Assembly (NCBI RefSeq): GCF_009708035.1
Contig: NZ_WMBQ01000001.1
Location: 806,001-870,000 of the forward strand
Length of the DNA: 64,000 bases
Reading direction: 5' to 3'
Source of the DNA: Hyphomicrobium album
Lineage (GTDB): Bacteria; Pseudomonadota; Alphaproteobacteria; Rhizobiales; Hyphomicrobiaceae
This document shows positions 8,592-17,764 of the stretch, piece by piece. Made by a program: the position numbers and the translations under genes. The notes beneath the pieces were generated by a model, which ran no database searches, was not told the origin of the DNA, and saw nothing but the letters and a program-made list of their open reading frames with translations. Each line of letters starts with the position of its first letter. Position 1 is the stretch's first letter.

Positions 8592-9113
8592 TTAGAACGG
8601 GATCTCGTCGTCGAGCTGCTTGTCGAAGCCGCCGCCGCCCTTCGAGCCGCCGCCGCCGCCACCGCCGCGCGAGGGAGAACGTGCCGGCGCTTCGTAGCCG
8701 CCGCTGCTGTCGCCGCCGTAGTCCGCCTGGCCGCCCTCGCTCATGCCGCTGCTGCCACCGGCGCGGCCGTCGAGCATCGTCAGGTTGCCGTTGAAGCCCT
8801 GCAGCACGACCTCGGTCGAGTAGCGGTCCTGGCCGTCCTGGCCCTGCCACTTGCGGGTCTGCAGCTGGCCCTCGATGAACACCTTGGCGCCCTTCTTTAG
8901 GTACTGCTCGGCGATCTTGCAGAGGTTCTCGTTGAAGATGACGACCGAGTGCCACTCGGTCTTCTCGCGCCGCTCGCCCGTCGACTTGTCGCGCCACGTC
9001 TCGGAGGTGGCGATGCGCAGGTTGGCGATCGGACGCCCGTCCTGGGTGCGACGGATCTCCGGGTCCTTGCCCAGGTTGCCCACCAGGATCACCTTGTTGA
9101 CCGAACCAGCCAT
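8592..9113 (-). CDS. ssb: Single-stranded DNA-binding protein
   Basis: A 173-residue SSB that coats single-stranded DNA in replication, recombination and repair. The OB fold starts at [20 protein letters not shown] and includes [16 protein letters not shown] and [12 protein letters not shown] Gly/Ser-rich linker and the canonical acidic C-terminal tip DDEIPF, which docks repair enzymes, complete it. The ATG follows GAGGAG. A LexA box lies about 170 bp upstream, so SOS induction is likely. In related genomes ssb is divergent from an adjacent uvrA; here uvrA is 11 kb away. The 298-base gap before it (8294-8591) holds only a short hairpin (GCCCGC-TTGT-GCGGGC at 8343-8358). Confidence 0.97.
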   Translation of the reverse strand: MAGSVNKVILVGNLGKDPEIRRTQDGRPIANLRIATSETWRDKSTGERREKTEWHSVVIFNENLCKIAEQYLKKGAKVFIEGQLQTRKWQGQDGQDRYSTEVVLQGFNGNLTMLDGRAGGSSGMSEGGQADYGGDSSGGYEAPARSPSRGGGGGGGSKGGGGFDKQLDDEIPF

Positions 9114-9282
9114 GCCATCACTCCTCGTCTTTGCAGCGCGCCACCTCGGCAGCTGCGATGAATCCATCTCTCACCCGGTCCGCCCATGAGGCCCGCCGAT
9201 GAGTCGCAGTCGCAACCTACCCCATCGTGGGGATCGGCCGGCGGGCGATGGCGGGTTGTCCACGCCAAATCGGGCCGCCAGT

Positions 9283-9297
9283 GTTCTCTATATGTTC
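9283..9297. promoter_or_regulatory. LexA (SOS) box upstream of ssb
   Basis: GTTCTCTATATGTTC is a perfect match to the alphaproteobacterial LexA operator GTTC-N7-GTTC. It overlaps an A/T-rich promoter-like stretch (TCTATAGATAG at 9295-9305) upstream of ssb. The remaining sequence between 9114 and 9355 shows no gene. Confidence 0.82.
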
Positions 9298-9355
9298 TAT
9301 AGATAGGACGCGTCGGCGGCGTTGGCAAGGCGCCACTTCATTTGACAGGGATGGA

Positions 9356-11395
9356 TCAGTTGCGGGCGGTTTCGGCGGCCGAGGAGAGGTCCCGCATGAC
9401 CTTCGCGGGCGCTTGAGACGAGGCCACACAGGACGGCGCCTTGAGCCCGTCGTAGACGGCGACCACGTCACCGCGGAACTGGGTGCCGGTGGCGCGCCGG
9501 GCGACGCCGGTGGCGATGCCGCCGTTGCTCCAGCGGGCGCTGCACATCAGCTTCGTCAGGTAGGCGGTGAGATCGGACTTGTAGGTCAGCGCCGGCGGCG
9601 GCGGCGAGGCCCCCACCCAGCTCTGCCAGCGCTGCTGGTCGAGCGTGCCCGACCAGGTCGCGTCCTTCTCGGCAAGCTGCGCGGTGAGCTCCTGGCCCTT
9701 GCGGCGCAGCTCATCGTCGCCGCCCATACGCTGCAGGCTCGCCTGCAGGCTGGCGCGTTCGGTATCGGCGGGGGCACGCACTGAAAGCTCGCTGAGATCG
9801 GTGAGCCCCGTCGAATCCCACACCGGCGCCTGCGCCATCCAGACCACGGCGCCGCGCAGGTCGCTGCCGGCCATCTTCATCCCGCTCATGTCGGTGCCGA
9901 TGAGCCGCGCCTGCTGCAGGCTCGCCGCCTCGAGATTGGCGTCGCGCAGCACGGCGCCTTCGAGCTGGGCGAAGTCGAGCAGCGCGCCCTGCATCGCGGC
10001 GCTGGAGAAATCGGCGAGTTGCAGCCGCGCGCCGGTCAGATCCGCGCCTTGCAGCGAAGCGTTGAGGAAGTTGGCGCCCTGCGCCTGCACGCCGCCGGTC
10101 AGGTCCGCCCGGTCGAGGTGCGCGCTCGACAGGCTGGCGCCCGTCAGCACGGCGTTGGCCAGATCGGCACCGTCGAGCTGCGCCTCGTCGAGCTTGGCGC
10201 CGCTGAAGTCGACGCCCCACAGGCGGGCGTTGCCAAGGCGGGCGCGCGTCAGGTCGACGCCGCGGGCGGTGGCGCAGCGTGCCGCCACCCGGTTGTCGCT
10301 CAGCATCACCGTGTCGGGCTCGGCGCAGGCGAGCGAGGCCTTCTCGAGGTTGGCGCCGACGAGGCTCGCCCCGTCGAGCGCCGCGCCGGTCAAGTCGGCG
10401 CCGGAGAAATCCGTGCGGTCGAGCTTGGCGTAGCGCAGGTCGCGGCCGCGCAAACGCAGCGTCTTCTCGCCGCTCGGCTCGCGTTCTCCCAGGAGGTCGG
10501 AGTCCGTCACCACGAGGTTGCGGCGGAAGATGCCGAACAGGGTGCCGTCCGTGCCGGCGCTGAGGAACGGCAGCGAAAAGCCGCTCTGCTGCACCTTGCC
10601 GCCGTCGGCCGGCTTCGACCACGCCATGAGCCGCTGCCCGACCTTGTCGAGCGGCTCGCCCGGCACGGTCGCGGCGAAATAGGAGAGGTAGGCGACGATG
10701 GCCAGCACCACGGCCGTAGATATCGCGCTCACCGGGTGCGCCACGGTCGAGCGCCAGAACGCCTGCAGGAACGACGTCTCCGCCCGCATCAGGAACACAC
10801 CGATCAGCAGTATCCCGGCGATGTCGAGCGTCAGGAAGATGCGGTTGATCCACGTCGTCGTCACGTCGTGATAGGGCAGGAACGCGACCTGCATGTAGAG
10901 CAGCAGAACCACCGGCAGGATGACGATCGTCAGCCACGACATCAGGTTCAGGAAGGCGCTCATTACCACGGAACGCTGCGGGCCGGCGATGCCCTGCACG
11001 AAGAAGAAGTTGTGCAGCTCGAGGCGCAAGGGATGGGTGCGCTTGTCGCTCGTCTCGAGGAAACGGATCGCGTGGTCGAACTCCAGCGTCTTGCGGGCGA
11101 GCAGCACGAGCTGCGCCAGGATGCCGAGGTGGAACAGCACCAGCACGACCGGCGCGAACTGGAAGAACTGCTTGAGCTGGATCTTGACCTGGAGGATCGG
11201 CAGCTCGACCGGCGTCTCGAGCAGCAGCGCCTCGTGGGTGACGCCCGCCACCGCGATCATCAGGTAGGTCATGATGGCGAGGAAGATCAGCCAGCCGGTA
11301 TGGGCGGTGTCGCTCGAGCTGTTGACGGCTTCGAGCAGGCTGTAGGGGTTGACCGGCGTCTCCGACTCCGGAGAAAGACGAGCCCTGTCCGCCAT
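9356..11395 (-). CDS. Membrane-anchored pentapeptide-repeat protein
   Basis: 679 residues. The N-terminal 250 residues hold about five membrane segments (for example HTGWLIFLAIMTYLMIAVAG and VVMSAFLNLMSWLTIVILPV). A long right-handed beta-helix follows at about residues 315-560, built from A(D/N)LxG pentapeptides (GADLTGAALDGASLVGANLE and many more). The C-terminal region is about 100 residues with no recognised domain. Membrane-linked pentapeptide proteins are widespread, but their roles are mostly unknown; soluble ones can mimic DNA. The start is the ATG at 11393-11395. It is the first gene of the 11-kb block between ssb and uvrA. Confidence 0.88.
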   Translation of the reverse strand: MADRARLSPESETPVNPYSLLEAVNSSSDTAHTGWLIFLAIMTYLMIAVAGVTHEALLLETPVELPILQVKIQLKQFFQFAPVVLVLFHLGILAQLVLLARKTLEFDHAIRFLETSDKRTHPLRLELHNFFFVQGIAGPQRSVVMSAFLNLMSWLTIVILPVVLLLYMQVAFLPYHDVTTTWINRIFLTLDIAGILLIGVFLMRAETSFLQAFWRSTVAHPVSAISTAVVLAIVAYLSYFAATVPGEPLDKVGQRLMAWSKPADGGKVQQSGFSLPFLSAGTDGTLFGIFRRNLVVTDSDLLGEREPSGEKTLRLRGRDLRYAKLDRTDFSGADLTGAALDGASLVGANLEKASLACAEPDTVMLSDNRVAARCATARGVDLTRARLGNARLWGVDFSGAKLDEAQLDGADLANAVLTGASLSSAHLDRADLTGGVQAQGANFLNASLQGADLTGARLQLADFSSAAMQGALLDFAQLEGAVLRDANLEAASLQQARLIGTDMSGMKMAGSDLRGAVVWMAQAPVWDSTGLTDLSELSVRAPADTERASLQASLQRMGGDDELRRKGQELTAQLAEKDATWSGTLDQQRWQSWVGASPPPPALTYKSDLTAYLTKLMCSARWSNGGIATGVARRATGTQFRGDVVAVYDGLKAPSCVASSQAPAKVMRDLSSAAETARN

Positions 11396-11609
11396 ACCGA
11401 TTTTACCCCAACACGCTGACGCGCGCGAACTACGCAGAGCTTATGGGAAAAAGTGTGACATGGCTCCGCGAACCGGATCCAAAACCATCATCCCCCTTGC
11501 TCTTTCCCCACGGAGCATTGCATGAGTCAAGGGCCGCTCCGCCATACTCGGGCCTGCGACCACGCTATCGACCCGAGGGTGGCCGAAACACCTCAGGAGA
11601 GCGCCGAGC

Positions 11610-11984
11610 TTGAGCGCCGCCCAATATAACTGCCGGAAATGCCCCGGTTACTGCTGTTCCTATCCGCTCATCCCCCTGGATAAGCGCGATGTCGAGCGGC
11701 TGGCCCGCCATCACAATCTCTCGTTCGACGAGGCCAAACGGGCGTTTACCAAGGAGGAGCATGGCCGCAAGTACGCCATGCGGCGCAAGAAGGACGAGCT
11801 GTACGGCAAGATCTGCCGCTTCTTCGACACCAAGAAGCGCTGCTGCACCATCTACACGGCGCGCCCCTCAGTGTGCCGCTCGTTCCCCGGCTCCGGCCGC
11901 TGCGGCTACTACGACTTCCTCGCCTTCGAGCGCCGCGCGCAAGAGGACGAAAAGTACGTGGCCCTCACCAACCACGCCGACTGA
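11610..11984 (+). CDS. YkgJ-family cysteine cluster protein
   Basis: A 124-residue protein starting at TTG (11610-11612), with AGGAGA 9 bases upstream. Cysteines are arranged as CRKCPGYCC at the N terminus, then C in KICRFF, CC in KRCCTIY, and C in SVCRSF and GRCGYY. This is the putative Fe/Zn-binding cluster of the YkgJ/UPF0153 family. The family's role is not established. A dispersed palindromic element follows the gene. The 214-base gap before it (11396-11609) shows nothing recognisable. Confidence 0.82.
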   Translation: MSAAQYNCRKCPGYCCSYPLIPLDKRDVERLARHHNLSFDEAKRAFTKEEHGRKYAMRRKKDELYGKICRFFDTKKRCCTIYTARPSVCRSFPGSGRCGYYDFLAFERRAQEDEKYVALTNHAD

Positions 11985-11993
11985 AGTCGCCCA

Positions 11994-12095
11994 CTGTCAT
12001 CCTCGGGCTTGTCCCGAGGACCCACCTCTCCAATTCTCCTTCGAGCAAATCGAATGCTGAGCGCTGGATCCTCGGCCCAAGGCCGAGGATGACAG
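11994..12095. repeat. Dispersed palindromic element (CCGAGGATGACAG family), two arms
   Basis: CTGTCATCCTCGG at 11994-12006 is inverted as CCGAGGATGACAG at 12083-12095. Each arm is itself a hairpin (CCTCGGGCTTGTCCCGAGG; CCTCGGCCCAAGGCCGAGG). The whole 102-bp element sits between two convergent genes. The left arm matches the copy at 1493-1523 in reverse orientation. It could act as a bidirectional terminator. Confidence 0.7.
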
Positions 12096-12116
12096 ATCTG
12101 GGTTGCGGCCGCGCGC

Positions 12117-13445
12117 CTAGCCCGTGGTGACGGCGGTCTCGACGTCGGAGGGATCGACGCGGCGCGCAAGTCCACGCGCCAGCTTCTCGCGGTCGAGCTC
12201 GCCCTCCCACGCCGAGACGACGATCGTCGCCACGCCGTTGCCGATGAAGTTGGTCAACGCCCGGCACTCGCTCATGAACTTGTCGATGCCGAGCACGATG
12301 GCCATGCCGGGCACGAGCGCCGGACTGACCACCGCCAGCGTCGCGGCGAGCGTCACGAAGCCGGCGCCGGTGACGCCGCTCGCCCCCTTCGACGTCAGCA
12401 TGGCGACGCCGAGTATGACCGCCTGCTCATAGAGCGTCAGCTCGACACCCAGCGCTTGGGCGATGAACAGCGTCGCCAGCGTCAGGTAGATATTGGTGCC
12501 GTCGAGGTTGAACGAATAGCCGGTGGGAACCACGAGGCCGACCACCGACTTGGAGCACCCGAGCCGCTCCAGCTTCTCCATCAACTGCGGCAGCGCGCTT
12601 TCCGAGGACGACGTGCCGAGCACCAAGAGCAACTCGTCCTTGATGTAGGAGAGGAAGCGCAGGATCGAGAAGCCGGCCACGCGCGCAATAACGCCGAGCA
12701 CGACGAAGATGAACAGCGCCGAGGTGAGATAGAACGTGGCGATCAGCCCGGCGAGGTTGCCGAGCGCCTCCGGACCGTACTTGCCGATGGTGTAGGCCAT
12801 GGCGCCGAACGCGCCGACCGGCGCCGCCTTCATGATCACGGCGATGATGCCGAAGAACGCGTGGCCGAGATCGTCGACCAGCGTCCGCACGGCGCGTCCG
12901 CGCTCGCCCAGCACCATCAGCGCGAAGCCGAACAGGATGGCGATCAGCAGCACCTGCAGGATGTTGCCGTCGGCGAACGCGCCGACGAGGCTGTCGGGGA
13001 TGATGTGTAGGATGAACTCGACCGTCGACTGGTGCGCGGCGCGATCGGCGTACTGCGCCACCGCCGCCGCATCGCCGGCGGCGCCCGAGAACCCCTCGCC
13101 CGGCCGCACCACGTTGCCGACGACCAGGCCGATTACCAGCGCCAGGGTCGACACGATTTCGAAATAGACGAGCGACTTGATACCGACGCGCCCGACCTTG
13201 CTCGCATCCTCGATGTGGGCGATGCCGGACACCACGGTGCAGAAGATGATGGGCGCGATGGCCATCTTGATGAGCTTGATGAAGCCGTCGCCCAGCGCCT
13301 TCATCCACGGACTCTCGGCGATGTCGGGGGCGAGCCAGCCGACCAAGAAGCCGAGCACGATGGCGAACAGCACCTGAACGTAGAGCACGCGGTAGAACGG
13401 CTTGCGGGGAGCCTTGCCGCCTGGCCTTGCAACCGCCTGTGCCAC
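12117..13445 (-). CDS. dctA: Dicarboxylate:cation symporter, DctA type
   Basis: A 442-residue secondary transporter of the DAACS (SLC1-like) family in the inner membrane, importing C4-dicarboxylates such as succinate, fumarate and malate. Family hallmarks are visible: the serine-rich [12 protein letters not shown] re-entrant hairpin, the [12 protein letters not shown] segment with the NLDGT sodium and substrate motif, [13 protein letters not shown], and the TM1 region. The start is GTG (MAQAV). No dctBD regulatory genes are nearby. Substrate range is inferred from the family. Confidence 0.92.
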   Translation of the reverse strand: MAQAVARPGGKAPRKPFYRVLYVQVLFAIVLGFLVGWLAPDIAESPWMKALGDGFIKLIKMAIAPIIFCTVVSGIAHIEDASKVGRVGIKSLVYFEIVSTLALVIGLVVGNVVRPGEGFSGAAGDAAAVAQYADRAAHQSTVEFILHIIPDSLVGAFADGNILQVLLIAILFGFALMVLGERGRAVRTLVDDLGHAFFGIIAVIMKAAPVGAFGAMAYTIGKYGPEALGNLAGLIATFYLTSALFIFVVLGVIARVAGFSILRFLSYIKDELLLVLGTSSSESALPQLMEKLERLGCSKSVVGLVVPTGYSFNLDGTNIYLTLATLFIAQALGVELTLYEQAVILGVAMLTSKGASGVTGAGFVTLAATLAVVSPALVPGMAIVLGIDKFMSECRALTNFIGNGVATIVVSAWEGELDREKLARGLARRVDPSDVETAVTTG

Positions 13446-13523
13446 GACGTTCCCCCGGGCTCGTACTCATTGCCGCGATCTAACCAATTCGGTGAGAACG
13501 CCGCAATCGGTTCCGCGGTTCAC

Positions 13524-14762
13524 TCAGGTCGGACGAGGCGCGGCGGGCGACTTCACATGCTCGGGGCGCACGCCCACGCCGACGATGCGCGCCGGGATAC
13601 GCTGCAGGAACGGCAGCCTGTTGAACAGGCTCACCGCCCGCGGGGCCTGCAGCGGCTGGTTGGAGCTGAGCACGGGCTGCACGATGCGGTTCTGCGCCAA
13701 AACCTGCAGCCGTTGCGTTACACGCGTCGGGAACGTGCGCCGGTGTTGCACCTTCGCCAGGTCGAACGTCGACAGCGTGCCGTCCTTCAGCGGCTTCCAG
13801 AGGATGTTGGCTGCGGCTACCGCGTCCTGGATGGCGAGATTGATGCCGACGCCGCCGATGGGCGACATGGCGTGCGCCGCATCGCCGATGCACAGAAGCC
13901 CGGGGCGATACCAGGTGCGCAGCCGGTCGATGGATACGGTCAGCAGCTTCACGTCGTCCCACGTCTTTAGCTCGTCCACCCGGTCGGCGAGGAACGGCAG
14001 CGCCTTGGCGATGATCTCGCGAAACGCCGGCAGCCCCTGCTCCCTCAGCTTCTCCGCCGTGTCCTTGGGGATCACGTAGGCGAGCTGGAAGTAGTCGCCA
14101 CGATCGAGCATCGCGAAAAAGCTGCCGGCATTAAGACGGCCGCCGGACGGCGGATCGTCGGGCCGCCGCGAGACGCGCATCCAGAACACGTCGATCGGCG
14201 CGCCGATGTCCTCCACCTCGAGTCCGGCCTTGGCGCGCACCGTCGACTTGCGGCCGTCGCAACCGACGGTGAGCTTGGCACGTACCTCGAGCGGGCCCTC
14301 GGGCGTCGTGGCGCGAACGCCGACGACGCGCCCGCGCTCCTCCACGAGGTCGGTAACGTTCGCCTGCATGATGAGCTTGAAGTTTGGATACTTGCGCGCC
14401 TCGTCGGCGAGGAAGTCGAGGAAGTCCCACTGCGGCATCAGCGCGATGAACGCATGGCGCGGCGGCAGCCAGGTGAAGTCGGCGAAGTTGATCGACGTGT
14501 CGCCGACCTGCACGCCGAGCCGCGACACCTTGTTGTGCGGCAGCTTCAACAGGTCGTCGAGCAGCCCCAGCTCGTCCATCACCTCGAGCGTCGAGGGATG
14601 GATGGTGTCGCCGCGGAAGTCGCGCAGGAAGTCGGCGTGCTTCTCCAGCACCACGACGTCGATGCCGGCGCGCGCCAGCAAGAGGCCGAGCACCATTCCA
14701 GCCGGACCGCCGCCGACGACGCAACAGGTGGTCGCCAACGTTCCCGATGAAGCCATCGTCAT
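13524..14762 (-). CDS. FAD-dependent monooxygenase (PHBH/UbiH-like)
   Basis: A 412-residue flavoprotein hydroxylase. It has the N-terminal dinucleotide fold VVGGGPAGMVLGLLLARAG, a mid-region DG motif (GCDGRKSTVRAKAG), and the GD motif in LLCIGDAAHAMSPIGGVGINLAIQDA that binds the FAD ribityl chain. Members use NAD(P)H and O2 to hydroxylate aromatic substrates; the substrate here is unknown. I chose the ATG at 14760-14762 because it forms an ATGA overlap with the upstream gene's stop, indicating a two-gene operon. Another ATG lies two codons in. Confidence 0.87.
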   Translation of the reverse strand: MTMASSGTLATTCCVVGGGPAGMVLGLLLARAGIDVVVLEKHADFLRDFRGDTIHPSTLEVMDELGLLDDLLKLPHNKVSRLGVQVGDTSINFADFTWLPPRHAFIALMPQWDFLDFLADEARKYPNFKLIMQANVTDLVEERGRVVGVRATTPEGPLEVRAKLTVGCDGRKSTVRAKAGLEVEDIGAPIDVFWMRVSRRPDDPPSGGRLNAGSFFAMLDRGDYFQLAYVIPKDTAEKLREQGLPAFREIIAKALPFLADRVDELKTWDDVKLLTVSIDRLRTWYRPGLLCIGDAAHAMSPIGGVGINLAIQDAVAAANILWKPLKDGTLSTFDLAKVQHRRTFPTRVTQRLQVLAQNRIVQPVLSSNQPLQAPRAVSLFNRLPFLQRIPARIVGVGVRPEHVKSPAAPRPT

Positions 14763-15184
14763 TGCTTGAGCCCGCAAGCCTGCAGCAGCGAGTCGAAGCG
14801 GCCTTCCGCCTCCTTCTCCATCGCCTGGGCCTTGTCCTCAGGAACGCCGCTGGCCATCAACCCCTTGGTGACGGCGACGATCTTGGTGGCGCTGCCCTCC
14901 AGGGTGGCGGTGAGAATCAGGCGCAGGAAGCGCGACAGCTCGGTGCCGGCCTTGTCGGCAATGCACGTGCAGCTATCGGCGCGCTTTTCGATGTTGCGGC
15001 CGTTGCAGGCGTCGAGCAGCGCCTGCTTTTCCTCCGGCGGATAGCTGCCGCCGATGGCGAGATCGGCCTCCGTCACCTGCACGGTCGGAACGTTGCTCGC
15101 CCAATAGAAGATACCGACCATAGCGGCGGCGGCGGCTAGGAACATCACGCCGAATATCACGAGCACCCACTTCAGCACCGTCAT
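14759..15184 (-). CDS. Small membrane-anchored protein of unknown function
   Basis: 141 residues. One N-terminal membrane helix (VLKWVLVIFGVMFLAAAAAM) precedes a soluble domain, presumably periplasmic. The domain has three cysteines (LDACNGR, ADSCTCIAD) and a fourth in the C-terminal LLQACGLKQ; the cysteine spacing suggests one or two disulfides. The start is an ATG with GGGAGG upstream. Its stop overlaps the start of the FAD monooxygenase by four bases, so the two are coupled. I do not recognise the family. Confidence 0.72.
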   Translation of the reverse strand: MTVLKWVLVIFGVMFLAAAAAMVGIFYWASNVPTVQVTEADLAIGGSYPPEEKQALLDACNGRNIEKRADSCTCIADKAGTELSRFLRLILTATLEGSATKIVAVTKGLMASGVPEDKAQAMEKEAEGRFDSLLQACGLKQ

Positions 15185-15216
15185 TGCAGCCTCCCAGCGG
15201 TGACGAGGAAATGACC

Positions 15217-15762
15217 TTAGCCGCGAACCGTTCCCGAGGCCATGCCTGACGCGGCGCAGCTTGTATCGACCGACCGCTTGAACCACAGCAACGCAAAACC
15301 GATCAGCGGTAGAAGGATGTCCGAGTAGAGCATGATGCCCGCGTTGCCCGGCGCCATGTTGCCCGTGGCGAGAATGCTCTTGATGTGCTCGGCCGCAGCG
15401 CCCCACTGGAACATCGCCGGCCCGAGGATCGACGCCAGCCGCACCATGCAGTTGCCCTTGAAGGCGAGCAGACCCACCGCCGCGAAGCCGAGACTTGCAT
15501 AGCCGACCTCCGCCTGGAACGGACTGTTCGCCCAGCCGATGAAGCTCGCCGCCAGATCGCCGAAGAAGACGTGGAACACGAAGTTGTAGAAGTAGGCGAT
15601 GGCGATCGTGAAGAGAATGAAATAGGCGAGCAGCCCTTCGGCGACGTTGGCGCGCGTGAGGCCGCCCGGCGCACGCGCCGCTGCGATTAACCCGGCGGCG
15701 ATCCCCAGCACCAGGAACGTCAGCGTGAAATTCCCCAAGACGAATGCGATCAGCGCGCCCAT
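15217..15762 (-). CDS. DUF6790-type four-helix membrane protein, paralogue of 41321-41824
   Basis: 181 residues with four or more membrane helices. The motifs FVFHVFFGDLAASFIGWANSPFQ and the later GNMAPGN...DILLPL recur in the protein at 41321-41824 (VPHVFFADQAAEMIGW; HGNYAPYN...TDTLIPI), so the two are paralogues. Conserved His, Trp and Asn residues lie near the membrane faces. Function is unknown. The start is the ATG after GGGAG. It is 32 bp upstream of the two-gene monooxygenase unit and probably cotranscribed with it. The 204 bases before it (15763-15966) form a divergent promoter region. Confidence 0.75.
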   Translation of the reverse strand: MGALIAFVLGNFTLTFLVLGIAAGLIAAARAPGGLTRANVAEGLLAYFILFTIAIAYFYNFVFHVFFGDLAASFIGWANSPFQAEVGYASLGFAAVGLLAFKGNCMVRLASILGPAMFQWGAAAEHIKSILATGNMAPGNAGIMLYSDILLPLIGFALLWFKRSVDTSCAASGMASGTVRG

Positions 15763-15966
15763 CGCTAGCTCCCTCCACTGAGCGGCCGACCCTAGACGCG
15801 AGCTCCTAAAAGCCAGTGTCGTGAGAACACGAAATTCCGCGCACGCAATTCCAAAGTTTGTAACGTTATACTCTTGCTGATTGCCGCTCCGGGCACCACC
15901 TTTTCCCGCAACCGCCGAGAGAAGCGGAGAAAACGCAAAACATCCACTCAACCGGAGGAAAACGAA

Positions 15967-16266
15967 ATGAAATTGGCTACGGCCGCCGCGGCGGCGGCTC
16001 TCACTCTCGCCATCGCCGGTCCGGCAGCGGCAGTGACCGTCAAGAACACCAGCGCGGGCGAGTTCACCGTGGGCATCGACTACGGCAACGAGGAGAAGGT
16101 CGAGACCATCGCCGCCGGCAAGGAAGTGAAGGTCGATTGCAAGGACGGCTGCGCTGTCACCGGCCCGTGGGGCTTCTCGTGGTTCGCCAAGGAAGGCGAC
16201 ACGATCTCGTCGAACGGTCAGGCGCTCGTGACCGTGCAGGAGCCGGGCGGCGCCAAGAAGAAGTAG
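15967..16266 (+). CDS. Small secreted protein of unknown function
   Basis: 99 residues with a clear signal peptide (MKLATAAAAAALTLAIAGPA, cleaved near AAA). A short mature part has two cysteines (VDCKDGCAVTG) that could form a disulfide, and a lysine-rich C terminus (GGAKKK). GGAGG lies 7 bases before the ATG. A terminator follows directly. No family recognised. Confidence 0.72.
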   Translation: MKLATAAAAAALTLAIAGPAAAVTVKNTSAGEFTVGIDYGNEEKVETIAAGKEVKVDCKDGCAVTGPWGFSWFAKEGDTISSNGQALVTVQEPGGAKKK

Positions 16267-16300
16267 CAGTCGCCTTCTTACGGGCGGCACTTGCGCCCGG

Positions 16301-16333
16301 AGGCCGAGGAGCTTGTCTCCCCGGCCTTTTTTT
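16301..16333 (+). terminator. Rho-independent terminator
   Basis: GGCCGAGGAG and CTCCCCGGCC form a stem with one mismatch around the loop CTTGT, followed by seven T residues (16327-16333). It lies about 35 bp after the small secreted protein gene. Confidence 0.85.
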
Positions 16334-16338
16334 GTGCG
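16322..16338. repeat. 17-bp direct repeat, left flank of the protease cassette
   Basis: CGGCCTTTTTTTGTGCG here recurs with one mismatch as CGGCCTTTTTTCGTGCG at 18145-18161. The two copies bracket the lower-GC segment that carries the subtilase and its partner gene. The left copy is part of an intact terminator; the right copy has lost most of the stem. Confidence 0.55.
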
Positions 16339-16356
16339 TCCCACTAGTCGATGTGA

Positions 16357-16385
16357 TTGCAACGCCAAAACGTGCCCGGTAAATT
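16357..16385 (+). promoter_or_regulatory. Sigma70-like promoter of the protease gene
   Basis: TTGCAA (16357-16362), a 17-base spacer, then TAAATT (16380-16385). This is a near-consensus housekeeping promoter, clearer than most in this GC-rich window, about 38 bp before the protease ATG. Confidence 0.4.
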
Positions 16386-16422
16386 GCGAGCATTCATTTC
16401 TCTATTTTGTTGGGAGAACTTC

Positions 16423-17751
16423 ATGTCAGAAGTGCGCGTTTTGCTCGTGATGCGAGCGCAGGCTGAATTGCGAGAATTTGCTGTCCTGGCGAATGCTCCC
16501 CAAAAAATCAAAATCCGTCATGCGCCCGAGACTCTGCCTGACTATGTGACCGTCGATAAGACTTTTGCGCCAGTGCCGTTGGGCCGCATCGGCCATACGC
16601 CACGTCTCGCACTCTCGACCACCGCAAGATCGCCGGAGTTTGTGATCCGCGCCACGGTTCCCCGGTCAGAGATCGCGTCGTTGACACGGCAAGAGGGCGT
16701 GGAAGTCTATTCGGACCCAAAAATTGCGCCTTTTTCAACGTGTCCCGGCGATCCCGCCGTCGGATCTGCGAAGGACGTCGCCAAGGCTATCGACGTTGCC
16801 AAACTGGCAGACATGGGATGTGAAGGAAGCAAGGTTGCGATCGCGATTATGGACACCGGCATAAACCTTGCGCATCTCAAGAAGGTGGGCGCGAAGGTGT
16901 CGTTCGACAGTAGCGTCTCCTGGTCGCCAAGCGGCGTATCTGGGAAGCCGGGCAAGCATCCCGTCCACCACGGAACGATGTGCGCCTACGACGCTCTCAT
17001 TGCTGCACCGAAAGCGACGCTGCTGGATTTTCCGATTCTTTTATCGACGACGAGTGGAGCCAGCGGGATGGACGGCTTCCTGAGCGACGCCCTTCAAGCC
17101 TACTCGTATCTGATGATGACCATGCGATCGTCTGACTGGAAATACAGTGCGCTCGTCGTGAATAATAGCTGGGGCATGTATCACGAGAGTTGGGATTTCC
17201 CGAAAGGTCATTCCGGCCGCTACGCCGACAACCCCAACCATCCGTTCAACATCATCGTGGGAACCCTGGCGCGCGCCGGCGCCGATATCCTTTTCGCGGC
17301 TGGGAATTGCGGATCACCGTGCCCGGACGCCCGGTGCGAAGGCGTCACAAAAAACACAATCATGGGGGCCAACGCTCACCCGGACGTCATTACCGTAGCT
17401 GGCGCCACCGTGAAGAAACGCAGAGTGGGATATTCGTCGCAGGGTCCAGCCATTCCGGGCATGAAGCACTCAAAACCCGATCTTACGGCCTATACACACT
17501 TTGCCGGGTCACAGGCCTTTGGTGCCGATGAGCCCGACAGCGGGACCTCTGCTGCCTGCCCAGTTGCTGCAGGCTGCGTGGCCGCCATTCGAAGTCGCGT
17601 AGCCCCTTCAAAGATCGGCGCCGGCGACCTATCTCGGGAGCTGAGATCTGACGCTACGCAGCCGACCGGACCGACCGGTTGGAACAAGAATTACGGCTAT
17701 GGTATTATCAACGCCGTCGGCACAGCTATGAGGCTCCTGCCGAGTGCCTGA
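16423..17751 (+). CDS. Subtilisin-like serine protease (S8 family), no signal peptide
   Basis: 442 residues. The catalytic triad is visible as Asp144 in IMDTGIN, His183 in HHGTMC and Ser376 in SGTSAACP, with the oxyanion Asn295 in FAAGNCG. Residues 1-105 look like an I9-type propeptide ending in VEVYSDPKI. No signal peptide is present, so the enzyme probably works in the cytosol. Start: ATG after GGGAG; an upstream in-frame start is less likely. Codon use and base composition are less GC-rich than the neighbours. The next gene starts 14 bp after the stop. The substrate is unknown; a regulated or suicide-type protease is one possibility. Confidence 0.88.
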   Translation: MSEVRVLLVMRAQAELREFAVLANAPQKIKIRHAPETLPDYVTVDKTFAPVPLGRIGHTPRLALSTTARSPEFVIRATVPRSEIASLTRQEGVEVYSDPKIAPFSTCPGDPAVGSAKDVAKAIDVAKLADMGCEGSKVAIAIMDTGINLAHLKKVGAKVSFDSSVSWSPSGVSGKPGKHPVHHGTMCAYDALIAAPKATLLDFPILLSTTSGASGMDGFLSDALQAYSYLMMTMRSSDWKYSALVVNNSWGMYHESWDFPKGHSGRYADNPNHPFNIIVGTLARAGADILFAAGNCGSPCPDARCEGVTKNTIMGANAHPDVITVAGATVKKRRVGYSSQGPAIPGMKHSKPDLTAYTHFAGSQAFGADEPDSGTSAACPVAAGCVAAIRSRVAPSKIGAGDLSRELRSDATQPTGPTGWNKNYGYGIINAVGTAMRLLPSA

Positions 17752-17764
17752 GAGGTCAAATGCC

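Noticed and set aside
10019-11419. 466-codon plus-strand frame opposite the pentapeptide-repeat gene
   Set aside because: Antisense shadow; the repeat structure on the minus strand is unambiguous.
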